Shown here: piece after piece, positions 33,950-45,679 of the stretch | How the letters are laid out: every line of letters begins with the position of its first letter | Position numbering within the stretch: the stretch's first letter is position 1 | Source: Symbiodinium sp. CCMP2592 | Lineage: Eukaryota; Sar; Dinophyceae; Suessiales; Symbiodiniaceae | Length of the DNA: 64,000 bases | NCBI GenBank assembly: GCA_905221615.1 | Contig: CAJNDT010001324.1 | Span: forward strand, 372,001 to 436,000 | Reading direction: 5' to 3' | The notes under the pieces: model-generated | What the model was told of the DNA's origin: nothing | Seen by the model: only the letters and a program-made list of their open reading frames with translations | Databases searched by the model: none | Translations under genes and position numbers: made by a program

Positions 33950-36720
33950 CTTGACGCAGCCCTTCAGCCGTCACCCGACCGCTTTGGGATTGCAAGCCCG
34001 TTGTTCTGGTTGGGTTTGCAAGCTTTCAAAGGCGCGGGCAAAGCTCCTTGGAAAACACACAGGGCCGAATCCTGCCACCACAAAATGACAAGTCGCAATG
34101 GGTAAGCGCACGCCTCGGCACGCTGGGCACTCCCACGACACCCAAAGTGTGCATTCGCTCCACCTCTTTTGTAACGGGTTATATGGAATGCAGAGAAGAC
34201 TTAAATGTAAGGGGTTGACTACATGAGCTGCATCTTTGCATTCTCATGCGCACCGCTAGACACGAAAACCAACAACCCGCAAACGAAGTCGCAGAAGCGC
34301 TCAGAGAGGCAGTCCAACGAAATGAGTCTGAAGGGTCTGCTGGCCTCAACCTGAAAGCCCAGTCGCAGGATACCTTGTGAATTTCAACACAAGTGTTGTC
34401 CTAAACCGTTCATGGGTTCTACAGGCTGGCTTCATTGGAACCTACTTTGGAACCGATGGGCATTTAAGGAGTTGCCGACATCATGCATGTCGATTGATAC
34501 ACTTAGTCCGGGGCACTTTCAAGGAGCTCGCATGGCCGCAAGTACGACCACACCTTGCATCTGCGGTCTCCAAACGGCGGATCGATTGCGCCAAGGGTAG
34601 GGACAGTAGCGCCAGGAGCATCTATCAGAGAGGCAGCGAAGTGAGTGGCTTAAATGGGACAGTAAACAGAAAGCTCTGGCAGCGCCGTTGCCCAAAGGCA
34701 GAGCTCGACAGAAGCCTGCGAGGCGATTCGTCAAGATCGGAACGTGAGCCTCAACCACTTCGAGGCTCGCGTCGGGCTTTGAAGTCCAAACACTCCTTTG
34801 CTCCGGCTTCTGCTCCGGTTCGGGGTTTTGGTTGGGTTCAGAATGTGAATCTTCGACAAAGTTCCAGCCCTGGTGCAACCGACCAGGCCTGCAGAAAGAA
34901 GGGCCGCCATTCCGCAAGAAATCATGTGGGATCCATGGAACTGATGAGGTACACTATCATGTCTTTGCGTTTCGCGAAGCTCCACCTAGGAACCGATCCG
35001 CACACATTCTTGCTCAGCTTGCAAGCAGGTGCATGCGCACATACACACGTTGTATCCATGGTGTCCTGGCTGCACGTTTCGGTCACTTCACGGTCCCGCA
35101 TCTATTTGTGGCACGAGCTGGCTGTGCCAAGCCAGCCAATCTGACATACACAACTTTTGATCTGCGGCGACAAACGACATGCCAGGGCTTGCCCAAGAGA
35201 CTGTTGGGACCACCATAAAAAAAAAGGCTGGAGGCCAAGTTGTTGTTGCCAGAGCCTGGAAACGGTTTTTAACGCAACGCTGATATGCACGCACAGCTGC
35301 GGCCATCAAGCTTTGCTTCGTGTCTGTTTGTGGTCAGCTCTGGCTTCAGCCTGACGCCAAACCTATGTGCACAGGCTTCGCTGATGAGTTGAGTTGCATT
35401 TCTTGGAATCACACCTTTTCGGCCTGAATTCGACGACCGCGATATTCTCCAAAGACCTCTGAGACGGCCTTAGTAGGCATTGAGAGCGGAAAACAACCTG
35501 CAACAAACACGTTTCAACTTAACTGATCCAGCATGATGGGCATCAAACTGAACCCGACAATGATGCAATGTGTAAAAAAACCTATCTAAACGTGACATGA
35601 CGTGACTTAGCCCTGCCTTGTCGGGCGTGGTGGGAATGGTGGCTATTCGTGCCGCCACACTTTCCTGTTCACAAACTGCGAGCAAAAATTGCAAGAATGA
35701 AAAGTGTAACACCAATATGTTCTAAGAGAGGTCCAATCCTAGCACCAATGAGACTCAATCCCCCGACTGACTTGCTGATCTGCGATGCGGCTCAAGCACC
35801 AAACAAGTTTACCAACTTTCAATAGCACCAGAACACGCAATGGCCCTGCCCGCTCACCCAAGAAACCTGCCTACAAGCCATCAAGCAAAACGACAGCCCT
35901 GCTTTGTCTCTGGACTTTGTCGAATATTTTCATGTTACTCTTGGTCGGGCTGCTTAGATCTGCACTACAAGGTGTGTTTGTGCTGACAGCTCTCGTTGAC
36001 GGACAATCCAAACGTTGAAATCCCTCACACAAACCTGAAAACTTTAGCCATGCTGAACTGCTGAACCGAAGCTTGTCTAAAACCCTTTCGACACATGTGT
36101 TTCTACAGAACTTCTGCAAGTCCCCGGAGGTAATTTTCAATCGAAGTTGCATGACATGCATGTGTTCACATAAGCCTCTTGAAGCACAACGGCTGCAACT
36201 CTGCTTTCGCCAATCACAGTCCCACCCGCATTCAGGCTGCCGTTCCAAAGGCAGCCGGCCAACCACAGCAAGAAAGGCTACTGCAATCTGTATCGAGCCA
36301 TCGCATCGGCAGATCAGTCGGCGTAGACAGTCCAGCTTTGCCGTGCGAGCAGCTTCTGAGAGGACCAGATTCTATGAGGTCGCGCTTCCTCGCTCTCCAT
36401 ACTTCTTTTTAAAACGTGACTCCTCAAGCCGTCATTCTGTACGCGCCACTTTCAGGCCCCTGCCAACAGCAGCTTCACTCTCGAATCAAAGTACCGCAAG
36501 CTCGCCAGACTAACACCAGTGCTGAGGTCAAGACTGCGCAGACGAGCTGGAGGACACAGATTCCTCATGCCGTGTCTTGCGGGCACTGCATCGCCGTGCA
36601 TTCTCCGTCCTCTCAGAGCATAAGGCCCAGCCAAGACACGTCGGCATCCGCCGCGGTTTCAGGCACAACGGACTCGGCGGGCTTCGATGCAGCCTGCTCT
36701 TGAACCTCAATAGGGGGTGC
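33950..36720. other. gene-poor spacer
   Basis: There is no supported gene. A 255-codon plus-strand frame at 34377-35144 has no recognisable features and competes with other frames. A/T-rich and mixed sequence alternate. Confidence 0.35.
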
Positions 36721-36859
36721 AGCGTCTCAGTGGAGCATGCCAGATCTGTCCGGGGGTTGCGCCGGGGATAGCGGGACCTGGCCGTTGCAATTGTTGATCA
36801 GCAGTGTCGTCAGGTGCAACGTCCCTTGCAAATTCCGATAATTCCAACGTCGGGCTCGC

Positions 36860-37152
36860 CAGCTGGCGCACGAGATTGCCAACATCCCTGCCGAACAACC
36901 CGTACTCCTCCCTCCTTCAGCAGGCGCATGGAACAATTCGAAGGTCTGCAAGCGGAGCAGGAGAAGTGCTGCAGAAGCAAACAGCTTCTGCTGCCCCGCA
37001 CCGCAGACAAGCAGGAAAGCTCCGCATTGGCTTCTCAGCTTGGCAAAAAGACCGAGGACGACCGGCCTGAAAGAGGCGATGGCAGTGTTCACCCAATGGA
37101 AGATGGACACCTTGTCGATTGACAGCGCCTTCCAGTGCAGGGCATTCAGCAC
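36860..37152 (-). CDS. candidate exon, hydrophobic protein fragment
   Basis: An open minus-strand frame has regular purine-first, G/C-third codons. It reads NALHWKALSIDKVSIFHWV, then a hydrophobic stretch and a leucine-rich stretch (ASAALLLLRLQTFELF). It could be part of a membrane or membrane-associated protein. Splice partners and family are unknown; the far 3' part of the frame looks non-coding. Confidence 0.25.
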
Positions 37153-38570
37153 TCTGGGCCAAGTCGTTGTGGCCGGACTCTGCCAAAACTTTAGGCATGG
37201 CCTGACCGGGTTGGTAGAACCTCAGTTGTGTCATAGTTACAAGTTACAACTCTCAGACTGCACTGGTTCTCTCAGCAACTCATGTTCGGATTCACGGGGA
37301 GCCTGCTAGAGCTGCTGGAGCTGCAAAAACGACCCCAACTTTTGCATGCCAGGCGCATAACACCATTGCGGAGGCGCAACAGGGCTGCTGCAAACCTCGG
37401 AACTTTCTGCGGCACGGACGTGATCCACATGTCGTCCAATGGTTCAATCGACATCATACAACCACGCCTCCGGAATCATTAGCAGTCATGGTGTTCAACA
37501 TGCTGGGTTGTTGAAGGTGTTCTGAGGACTGTGGTCTGGAAGCAGGCTCCTGACACGAGTCGTGGTGGCCTTGTCTTCGCCGCGGCCAAGCATTTTGGGC
37601 ACTGCTTGCACTGGCTTCACTACAGGGCCAAGGCCTCAACCGAACCATCAAGACACACCGATCGACATCAATCAAGCATCACGTGGCTCCAACTTGAACC
37701 TTTTGCTGGATTCGCTGTTACCCCATGCTAGGACAAGCCTGCGCGAGGGCGCCGCTTCTTTATCGGCCTCTCTCTCTTTCTCGTAACCACCTGTTTTGGG
37801 GCGGAGCTGGCCCAGCGAAAGCCAGACAGCTGCAATTACTCGAGCCTCAAACCGTGCTCGGGCTTGCTTGCACTAGAGTCGAGGGTGACTTGCAGAAGGT
37901 CGCTCCGGTTTCCCGAGTCCAGTCCCGCGGCAGCACGTACGACTTGGAGACGCACATGCTAGCTGGACTGGGATTGAGTACACACGTGCAAGCAGCGCAA
38001 GCACGCCACGGATCAAAACAGAAAAGACGAACTCATGACACAAAATAGGTCAACGGTGTACTCAATCACGTCTGTTTGGCTGCTACGAGGACGGCCCTCG
38101 CATGAGCCGACAGGAAACTCGCTGTGTTGACTAAAAGGCAGCAGAAAATTCAGGAACACGAAGCCTTCTCAATGAGGGCTTTTCCGGAAGCCTGTGACAC
38201 CACAGGAACCTGAGTTCGAAGCTCTTGGTGCGAGTTGGAAGCGCCACAGTCCTCCAAGGTGTGATCTGTGGGAACATCAGTCTATGAAGATAGAGGACAA
38301 TGACCAGGCCCCACAATGCAGCCATGAAAGTTTACTCAGAATGGTATCTTGCAAGCTCTCACACCGCCTGAAGTGTGAGAGCAACAGGCTCCAGCCAGTC
38401 TGACAACAGGCTCAACGCCTCCTCGGAGCAGGCCGCTGAGACAACGCGCCACGTCAGGCAGAGGCAAATACAACTGCAATGGCCTTCATGGAAGCATCGT
38501 TGCGCTTCATCATCGAATCCTCAGCCCAAGCTTCGAGTTGCGCTGCCCACAGCATCTGTCGGAGCCCGGA

Positions 38571-39548
38571 TCAACGATTGGCATACCCCTTACGACAGTT
38601 AAAACGTGATCCCAGGAAGTCTGAGAGTATGCACCAAGGCATTCTTCCAGCCATCGAGTGCCAAGGAATGCTGACCTCCCGGAGACATTCGCCCAAATGG
38701 TTTCGAGTTTCGAGTGCCAGATCGCCACCTGCACCACATTCTGCCCGATTCGTCGTGGAAAAGCCTGGCAAACTGCAGTAAACGTCTGCGCCACATCCAA
38801 GAAGCAAACTGGTACTTTCGGGCTCGTTCCCTTCAGAATGCGGCCTTGCAAGACTCCCAAGAGGACCTTGCTCGAGAACCCGTCTTGCTCCTTCTGACAG
38901 CGAAGGCACTGGGCTGGCATCCGTGGATCTTTTGATGCGCTTTACTTTCTCTCCCAAGATGTCATGAACCAACAGGAGCTCAAACAAAACTGCGCCACAT
39001 GGCACGGCGCGGCTGTCTTCCTCTCCAGACAACCGTACAGCCGTCAGCCGGGCGTTCTCCCCTGCCTCGAAAGACAAACAGATCTACTGCAATCTTTGTT
39101 GAAGCGGGCCGGCCTCGTTTGCTGCCGTAACTCCGAAGTGAGTTGCTGTCTCTGGCACGGAAATGCCTGTGGGAATTGCCACCTGCAAAGAAAGCAGACT
39201 GAATGCCATTTCGCAGAGCGCTGCGCCAACTACCGAACTTCCGAGCTCCTGGCCTGCAAGGGCATGCCGCGGACGCTGCAGGCCTCGCAACGGGGCTGCA
39301 CGAGAGTCAAGCGTGGGCTCGGGTCGCGGCCTTGAAGGGATTAGCCGCCATTTTGCAGCGCCAGATCTTGACGACAGGCCGAATCCTGAGATGACAAAGT
39401 TCGCCGAAATGGCGGATCCTCGATCCTGTCCTCTAAGGGGCTGGCACTTCTGGAGTGTACCACAAAGCCTCATTCGTGGTCGAGCTCTCGGTGGCGTCCT
39501 CCTGCACAGCATGACTTCGAGAGGATTATGCGGAAACAGCATCCTCAC
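38571..39548 (-). CDS. candidate coding region, unknown
   Basis: Two adjacent minus-strand frames (39548-39084 and 39077-38571) look more like coding sequence than their alternatives. The second contains RLSGEEDSRAVPCGAVLFEL and HDILGEKVKRIKRS. No start codon, domain or joining splice pair is established. Confidence 0.2.
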
Positions 39549-39559
39549 AAGAGCTTAGG

Positions 39560-40460
39560 CCCTGCATGGCCCAAAGCCTGCAGACTGCCAAACCGCAACT
39601 GCACATGTCTGAAATCGAGAGCTAGCTTGAGAAGAGGGCCACGAAAAATGGGGGAAGCGTAGCAGGGAAAGGCTAGGGCGACTCGTCGAATCTATTGCCG
39701 CATAGCACTGCGAATCACTCCAGCATGGCGGAGGCTTGGAATAAGTATGTGCAAAATTAAAAAATGAAAACTCCCGCTGTTGGCATCTTTGGACCCGCAC
39801 CCACCATTCCTCCTAATTAGTGAAGGAGGGACATAGCTGGTTGGCATGTGCCAGCAGGAAAATGCCAATACACCCCACATAACCCCAAAGATGCTGTGCG
39901 AAAGTCACAACACGCCGCTGCATGTGCAACCACCGGGTTTTCTATGGCTCGCCGTGCAGAGACGCACTTTGTCAGAATCGGCAGATGCATGTTGAATCTA
40001 ACTACACGAAAGTCCTATTCTAACAATTAAGTTGGAAACTGCTGCTGGAAACCAGTGTCGATCTCGTGATCGAGACTGCATTTCTGCACTACGTGAAAGG
40101 ATTTGAAGGGGACGGGGGCAGGCCCACCTTCTGCAATCACGCTTATGGCTGCTGGTGTGGGGCAGCCTTGGGAGTCTGAATAAATCATTTGCGTGGTGCA
40201 GGGAGGGGGGGCTCGCCCCCCCCACTTTGCCTGGATGCTATCCCCACGTTCCCGGCAAAATTGCATACTCCCGGCTCCTCAGAAGAGAAGCCTGAGTCCA
40301 CACCTGGTCGAAACATGTCGAAACTGCAACATGCTGTAGTGCTGCAACCTCCACACAGTCAGGGGGTTCGAAGCCCACCGGGGCTTTTTGGCGATGCTCC
40401 CCAAAGCGGTTCATGGTGAGACTGCGAGGCTAATGCCATGCTCTGTGCACACACTAGACA
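39560..40460. other. spacer with a GC hairpin
   Basis: There is no gene I can support. It contains a perfect G-run/C-run hairpin (GGGGGGGCTCGCCCCCCC) at about 40205-40222, similar in style to the hairpins inside the fold-back element near 33 kb. Confidence 0.5.
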
Positions 40461-40461
40461 A

Positions 40462-41739
40462 CTAGAAGTCTGTATCATCTTCCACAGGCAACTTGCGATA
40501 TCCACTGGGTGCGCTGTGCTTGAACGCGCTGAAGTCGGCCAAAGCCATGTCACCCGGGTCCTCATTGGACTCTGCCCGGCGTTGGCGACCTGATGGCGTA
40601 AGGCGAAAAGCGAGTAGGCCACAGCAGAAGATCAGGGTCGCGATCGTTGCGAGGGCGATGGACAGTGCTCGCTCGCTGTGCTGCCAGAAGGGCCGGGTGT
40701 GTGGCACACACCTGCCCTCGCTGTTCAGCTTGTACTGCTCCTCTGTCGTCGGCTTTGGGCAGAGGACGCATTTTTGTGCAGAGACACAGCTGACACAGAG
40801 GTCCGGGCACCGCTTGCAGCGGTGGGCCTGGTAGTCCGGCCAATACCCCACGTCGCAGAAGCGCACACAGCTGCGAGTACGAACGTCGAAGAGTGGCAGA
40901 CCCTCAACGCACCCCTGGCGTGCCAAGTCCATTGAGTAATAGCCTCGGTGGTTGCCGTCAGAGGAGAGCACCATAAGTCTGATCTTGCGCTTCATCCCCA
41001 TAGGCACAGGAAACTGGAGATACTTGTTTGGATACTGGAACTCCCCATATGCTTCCTCTCTGAGCCTTCGGATGGGCGTCGATCTCAGCGGTTCTGGCTT
41101 GCTGTTGTCCCGCCACTTGTCCAGCCCGGTGACGTTGTCATCTGGCACCGGAGGCTCGGCTTCCGCCACAACTGTTTGGCCTTGATCCTGAAGGTGCAAC
41201 TCCAGCATCGCTAGCTCTGTAGATACATCCAAGAAGCAGCGGTACATTCCATGATGGTTGGGGCTGAACTTGGGGTGGACGGTGTGTCCCGCCACGATTA
41301 AGTGTCTCAAGTTCGTTTCTGTTCCATGAAGCCTGTTGACATTTATGGTGTACGTTCTGGATCTGCCGTGGAGCTCCACGTCGAATTTGTAGAGCGTTTT
41401 CTCCCCTCTGTCCAACACTACCTTCTCTGAGAAGTCGATAATGGCGCGTGGGGTTTGGTAATGCAGGCAGTCCAGGTTTGGACATAAGTAAATATTGGTG
41501 ATGATAGCCTCACCCAGGGGCGTAGCCTGCACAGCAAAGAAATGCATCTTGTAATCCAAGGTCGCATTGTACATCACATCGTTTGGGTTGAAGACCGGCG
41601 TGGTGTCAATAGGCTGCTCCTTGTACTTTAGGTACATAACATCCAGCTCAGGCTCTGACATTCCAGCATTGCCCCCCGTTTGCCCAAGGAATGTGGCTAT
41701 GGCTATAAGCCATCGTGGCCAACAGCAGTGCTGCTCCAT
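40462..41739 (-). CDS. single-pass membrane protein with Cys-rich domain
   Basis: A complete 425-residue frame without introns. The start at 41739 gives a signal peptide (MEQHCCWPRWLIAIATFLG). Residues about 30-290 form an extracellular part with few cysteines and two likely N-glycosylation sites (NAT, NVT). Residues about 290-345 are a cysteine-rich segment with C-x-x-C patterns (RCKRCPDLCVSC, KCVLCPKP) like furin-type or growth-factor-receptor cysteine-rich repeats. A membrane span follows (ALSIALATIATLIFCCGLLAF), then a cytoplasmic tail of about 50 acidic and polar residues. No kinase or other enzyme domain is present, so it is more likely a surface or sorting protein than a signalling enzyme. 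An out-of-frame ATG lies four bases before the start. Its start is only 59 bp beyond the proposed stop of the gene upstream. Confidence 0.8.
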   Translation of the reverse strand: MEQHCCWPRWLIAIATFLGQTGGNAGMSEPELDVMYLKYKEQPIDTTPVFNPNDVMYNATLDYKMHFFAVQATPLGEAIITNIYLCPNLDCLHYQTPRAIIDFSEKVVLDRGEKTLYKFDVELHGRSRTYTINVNRLHGTETNLRHLIVAGHTVHPKFSPNHHGMYRCFLDVSTELAMLELHLQDQGQTVVAEAEPPVPDDNVTGLDKWRDNSKPEPLRSTPIRRLREEAYGEFQYPNKYLQFPVPMGMKRKIRLMVLSSDGNHRGYYSMDLARQGCVEGLPLFDVRTRSCVRFCDVGYWPDYQAHRCKRCPDLCVSCVSAQKCVLCPKPTTEEQYKLNSEGRCVPHTRPFWQHSERALSIALATIATLIFCCGLLAFRLTPSGRQRRAESNEDPGDMALADFSAFKHSAPSGYRKLPVEDDTDF

Positions 41740-41798
41740 CCATTTCAGTTATGGCTATTTGCCGTGCTCACTGGCCCAGGCTCCCCTAAGGACTCCAT

Positions 41799-42138
41799 TT
41801 ACCCTTGGCCGGCTTTGCGGGGGTAGCCATAGAGGGCCTGAGCCCAAATGTTGAGAACAAAGTTTGAGGCATCCGGATGCAAAGCAAACAGCTCGAGGGT
41901 GCAACTCACGCACGAGGCTCCGGCGCTGAATCAGCAGCTCATCTGACCAAGAAATCTCCTGCCAGTCGCTCGAGGCTGGGACAAGCCGACGGAGGACCCG
42001 AGCAGGGACCTGTCCTGCTTGGCCCAGTACATGACGTACTCCACGATCTCTGCAAAGCTCATTGGCGCAGGTTGCTGAGCCACAGCATGCTGCAGGAGAG
42101 CCTGCTCTTCCTCCAGCTCGGGGGGGAAGATCGTCACC
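41799..42138 (-). CDS. 3' end of a multi-exon gene, unknown function
   Basis: Two exons join in phase. Exon 42138-42010 reads TIFPPELEEEQALLQHAVA and SFAEIVEYVMYWAK. Exon 41904-41799 reads LELFALHPDASNFVLNIWAQ and ends GYPRKAGQG with a TAA. The intron (41905-42009, 105 bp) starts GT and ends AG; the split codon is AG|T. The sequence looks helical and soluble. Open frames further upstream (to about 42380) look coding (SSKHEQILQSPWGFD; AKAVVLEGFEMSADRK), but I could not join them cleanly. No family is recognised. Confidence 0.5.
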
Positions 42139-42689
42139 CTCCCAGCAGTGACCTGACGCGGTCAAAGCCCCAAGGGCTCTGCAGGATCTGCTCATGCTTC
42201 GAACTCCCAAAGCCTTCCGGTCTGCGGACATCTCGAAGCCCTCAAGGACCACGGCCTTGGCCTCGACAGCTTGTGAAGAGGATGGAAAATTCTTTCTGGA
42301 CTGTTGGGCCCTCCTCTTTTGTCCGGAGGTTGTAGCTGTGGTAGTAGCAATACTAGTAGTATAGGAGTAGTACCGCATCCCCCCCGGTGCGACGCCCAGA
42401 CCTCTTATTTTGGGGACTTGTTGTGGTCGGAAATGCTGTGTTTTACAGCACTTTTTCCACAGTTATCGAAAGTGGCAACTGTTCCTGGTTTCGTGTGTAT
42501 TTTTTATCATGTTGTCTAACATTGTTCATCAATCTCGCACCTCAAAATGCTAGTATTTACAGCACTTGTCTTTGCGAATTGCATGATTTTTTGCTGTTTT
42601 TTGAAGTCTCGATTTTCCTGCCCAAAACCTAGCGATCAGAATGAAGGTTTTTATGGCCTAATTTTGACCATGATGTTCATCCAACTCGT

Positions 42690-43292
42690 TGGAAAAGACA
42701 GCATCCATGTCCACAACCTGATGACGTCCATGGTCTAGCGCATTGAGGTTTGGAGAGCATCCATGTCCAAAACCTAATGACGTCCATGGTCTAGCGCATT
42801 TTGGTTTGGAGAGCCACCATGTCCAAAGCCTAATGACGTCCATGGTCTAGCGCATTTTGGTTTGGAGAGCATCCATGTCCAATACCTAATGACGTCCATG
42901 GTCTAGCGCATTGAGGTTTGGAGAGCATGTCCAAACCCTAATGACGTCCATGGTCTAGCGCATTTTGGTTTGGAGCGCATCCATGTCCAAAACCTAATGA
43001 CGTCCATGGTCTAGCGCATTGAGGTTCGGAGAGCATCCATGTCCAAAGCCTAATGACGCCCATGGTCTAGCGCATTTTGGTGTGGAGAGCATCCATGTCC
43101 AAAACCTAATGACGTCCATGGTCTAGCGCATTTTGGTTTGGAGAGCATCCATGTCCAATACCTAATGACGTCCATGCGCATTGAGGTTTGGAGAGCATGT
43201 CCAAACCCTAATGACGCCCATGGTCTGGCGCATTTTGGTTTGGAGAGCATCCATGTCCAAAACCTAATGACGTCCATGGTCTAGCGCATTCC
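42690..43292. repeat. 56-bp minisatellite, about 10-11 copies
   Basis: The unit begins GTCCATGGTCTAGCGCATTT and continues through a TTTGGAGAGCATCCATGTCC-type segment to CTAATGAC. Most copies are 56 bp; some carry a 4-bp deletion, and one lacks part of the TGGTCTAG segment. TTTTGG and TTGAGG variants of the middle mix along the array. Confidence 0.93.
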
Positions 43293-43310
43293 GCGACAGT
43301 TCTGCTGGAA

Positions 43311-43312
<2 letters not shown>

Positions 43313-43372
<60 letters not shown>
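43313..43372. repeat. (AGT)n microsatellite
   Basis: About 20 AGT/GTA triplets, followed by short CAG triplets to about 43390. Confidence 0.95.
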
Positions 43373-43399
43373 TCTAGTAGCAGCAGCAGCCGCAAAAGT

Positions 43400-45590
43400 A
43401 TCAATGCATCTATTTAATCAAAGTCATAGTCAGCAACCATTGCAGAATGCCAGAAAACCGTCCAGAGTCCTAACACAGTCCTATAAAGGTACCAATGGCA
43501 GCAATTAAGAAATTAGGAATGACAGCAGCAACGACAACAACAAGACTATTTTACTAATAGTGACAACATCAAATACAAGCGTAATTAAAGCGATCATGAC
43601 AATAAAAGTTAAGCACTATCATGATAACAATACCAGTGATAGCAACAAGAAGAACAAGAAGAAGCGTACAAATATTCGCACTACGAATAACACTAGTGAC
43701 AGTAATAGCGGTAATGATAACACTAGCAATAACAGTAACAAGACTCATAAACAATAATGATACTAGAAAACAGCACTTGTAATTGTACGAATTTCAACAA
43801 TAATCACGATGATAGTAGTTGTAATGATGACTCTCATAGAAAAACTCATGGTGACAGTAAGAAAATAAGATCAACAATGATTGCACTAGTAGCAACCAAG
43901 TGAAGAGTCGCTGGCACTAGCATTGGTAAAACGAGCTTCTGGATGGTGGGGTGGTGCTGGCGGCCAGGGCTCACGCGCAAGCCCTTCGCAAGCAAGCCAT
44001 AAACCCTATGACGCAGCGCGTGCCCCTGTTTTGAGCAACCTTAACTTGTACTTAAAACACTACACCCAACCCTAGACACCACCTAACCGCAGGCTCTAAG
44101 CCTAAAGCAGAGCATACACCGCAAATCCTCCCTAAGCCCTTGTCGACTCGAAGCCTTATACCTTGCAACCGCAAACCCAAAACTCAAAAGCTTAAGCTAA
44201 ACTAAACCCTAAACCCCAAAACCCCACAACCACCGCACAGGAGGAAGATGAACCCCACACCCCACACCACAGGGGAGGGGGGGGCCCCACCCTATATCCG
44301 GACCATTGACCTTTGGGGGGGGAGGGGGGGAGGGGGGGGGGGCCTCGGAGCGCGTGACCATCTATGCCTCCATCGTTCTTTTATAGCTTTCTTGTCTTTG
44401 CATGTTTCGTGTTCTTTCTTTGGTTCCTTAGCTTTTTCCATGGTTTGTTCGTTAGTTACTTGTCGTTCTTTCGTATGTTGCTTGACTTTACCTGTTGCTT
44501 CTGTATGTATTGTGTCATATCCACGCTTGTCGAGTTCTGCTTTTTCTTTGTTTTCCCTGTTTTCGGATCTTTGTCTCATATCCTCCTCTCTGTCTTTCTC
44601 TCTAGCTTTCCTGTGTCTTTCTTGACACGTTCTTTGCATCTCTCTCCGCTTTCTGGCTTTCTTTCTGGCGTCTCTCTTTTGTTCCTCTTGCGCAGTCCCC
44701 TCCCTCCCTCAAATAAAACACCAAACACTTAAATGAAGACGATAGTAATAATGAAGCAAACGCTACAAGCGTCCTCGATCGTCCTCGCATCAAGAGAGTG
44801 AACCGAAAATCCAAGGACTGGGCCGAGTAATGAGGCGGGTCCTGTGCATTGAGCTGCACGAGAACGCACAATACAATGTAGTTAGCCAAGCCCGAAGCAA
44901 GAGAAAAAACAAAAAACTGGCGCCTGATCTGCCCGGATTTGTATATCACCTCAAGACAGGAGTGGCAGTGGCCCAGCAGCGACATGTTTCATGTTTTTGT
45001 GGTGCAGTCTTGCTCGGTTGAAGTGGCCCGCGAGGGCAAACTTTAGACCAAGCCACCAAAAGTCCCATGGAAGCTGTCAGCATCAGTGGGAAACCGCAGT
45101 CGCCAACACCCCTTGCATCCTGCCGCATAACGCCTCCTGGAAGCTCATAAGTCCTAAGGCTTGAAGGCTTCTGGAAACTGGAGCTCAGGGCCCCACCCGT
45201 CTTGAAGCTAACGCTGGCTCGCTCTAGAAGGCGGAACCTGAGTGCGCGTTAGATCGACAGGACCTGCGTGAGCATCATTGCATGGTCACCACCCCGACGA
45301 CGATTCTGACCATGAATACGGTGAGGATGGAGACGACGATGGTGACTGATGGCGTGGGTGATGTTGCAGGAAAGTGAAACCGGCAACGAAAAACAATCAA
45401 GACGATCGCACGCTGTTTCGACTGGTCATGCGGAAAAGTAAACCTCATCTGTTCCCAGTGCCTACAATAGTCGGGGAAAAGACGTACGTTACTTTGGCGG
45501 ACAGATGCGCTACACTGAGTGCTAAGTCAGGGCGAGCCCAAACTTTTTTGAGCCAGCTCATCTTGACACCCTTCCGCACTAAATGGATTA
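43400..45590. other. low-complexity spacer
   Basis: 43500-43900 is A-rich imperfect trinucleotide sequence. 44040-44240 contains scattered telomere-like motifs (AACCCTAAACCCC). 44270-44345 contains long G runs. 44370-44710 is pyrimidine-rich on the plus strand, making all hydrophobic ORFs there artefacts. I see no gene. Confidence 0.7.
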
Positions 45591-45679
45591 GGATCTTATG
45601 AGGACTTACAGTGACATGGCGTCGAAAATCCCACGTCTACGCGTGACCTATCGTGACAGGGCACTGAAACTTTTTCAGG

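Noticed and set aside
34377..35144. 255-codon plus-strand ORF
   Set aside because: It has no codon-position bias that I can see by eye, no domain, and competing frames on both strands.
40300..40400. tRNA-like GGTTCGAAGCC arm
   Set aside because: No matching acceptor stem, anticodon arm or D arm could be placed around it.
41740..41798. Possible relict dinoflagellate spliced-leader sequence upstream of the 41739 start
   Set aside because: Only a short ATAGCCAT-like match is present. The rest of the known leader (CCATTTTGGCTCAAG) is absent here, and I found no full match elsewhere in the window.
44364..44732. 122-codon Phe/Leu-rich ORF resembling a membrane protein
   Set aside because: The DNA is a T-rich pyrimidine tract, which gives hydrophobic translation in any frame.
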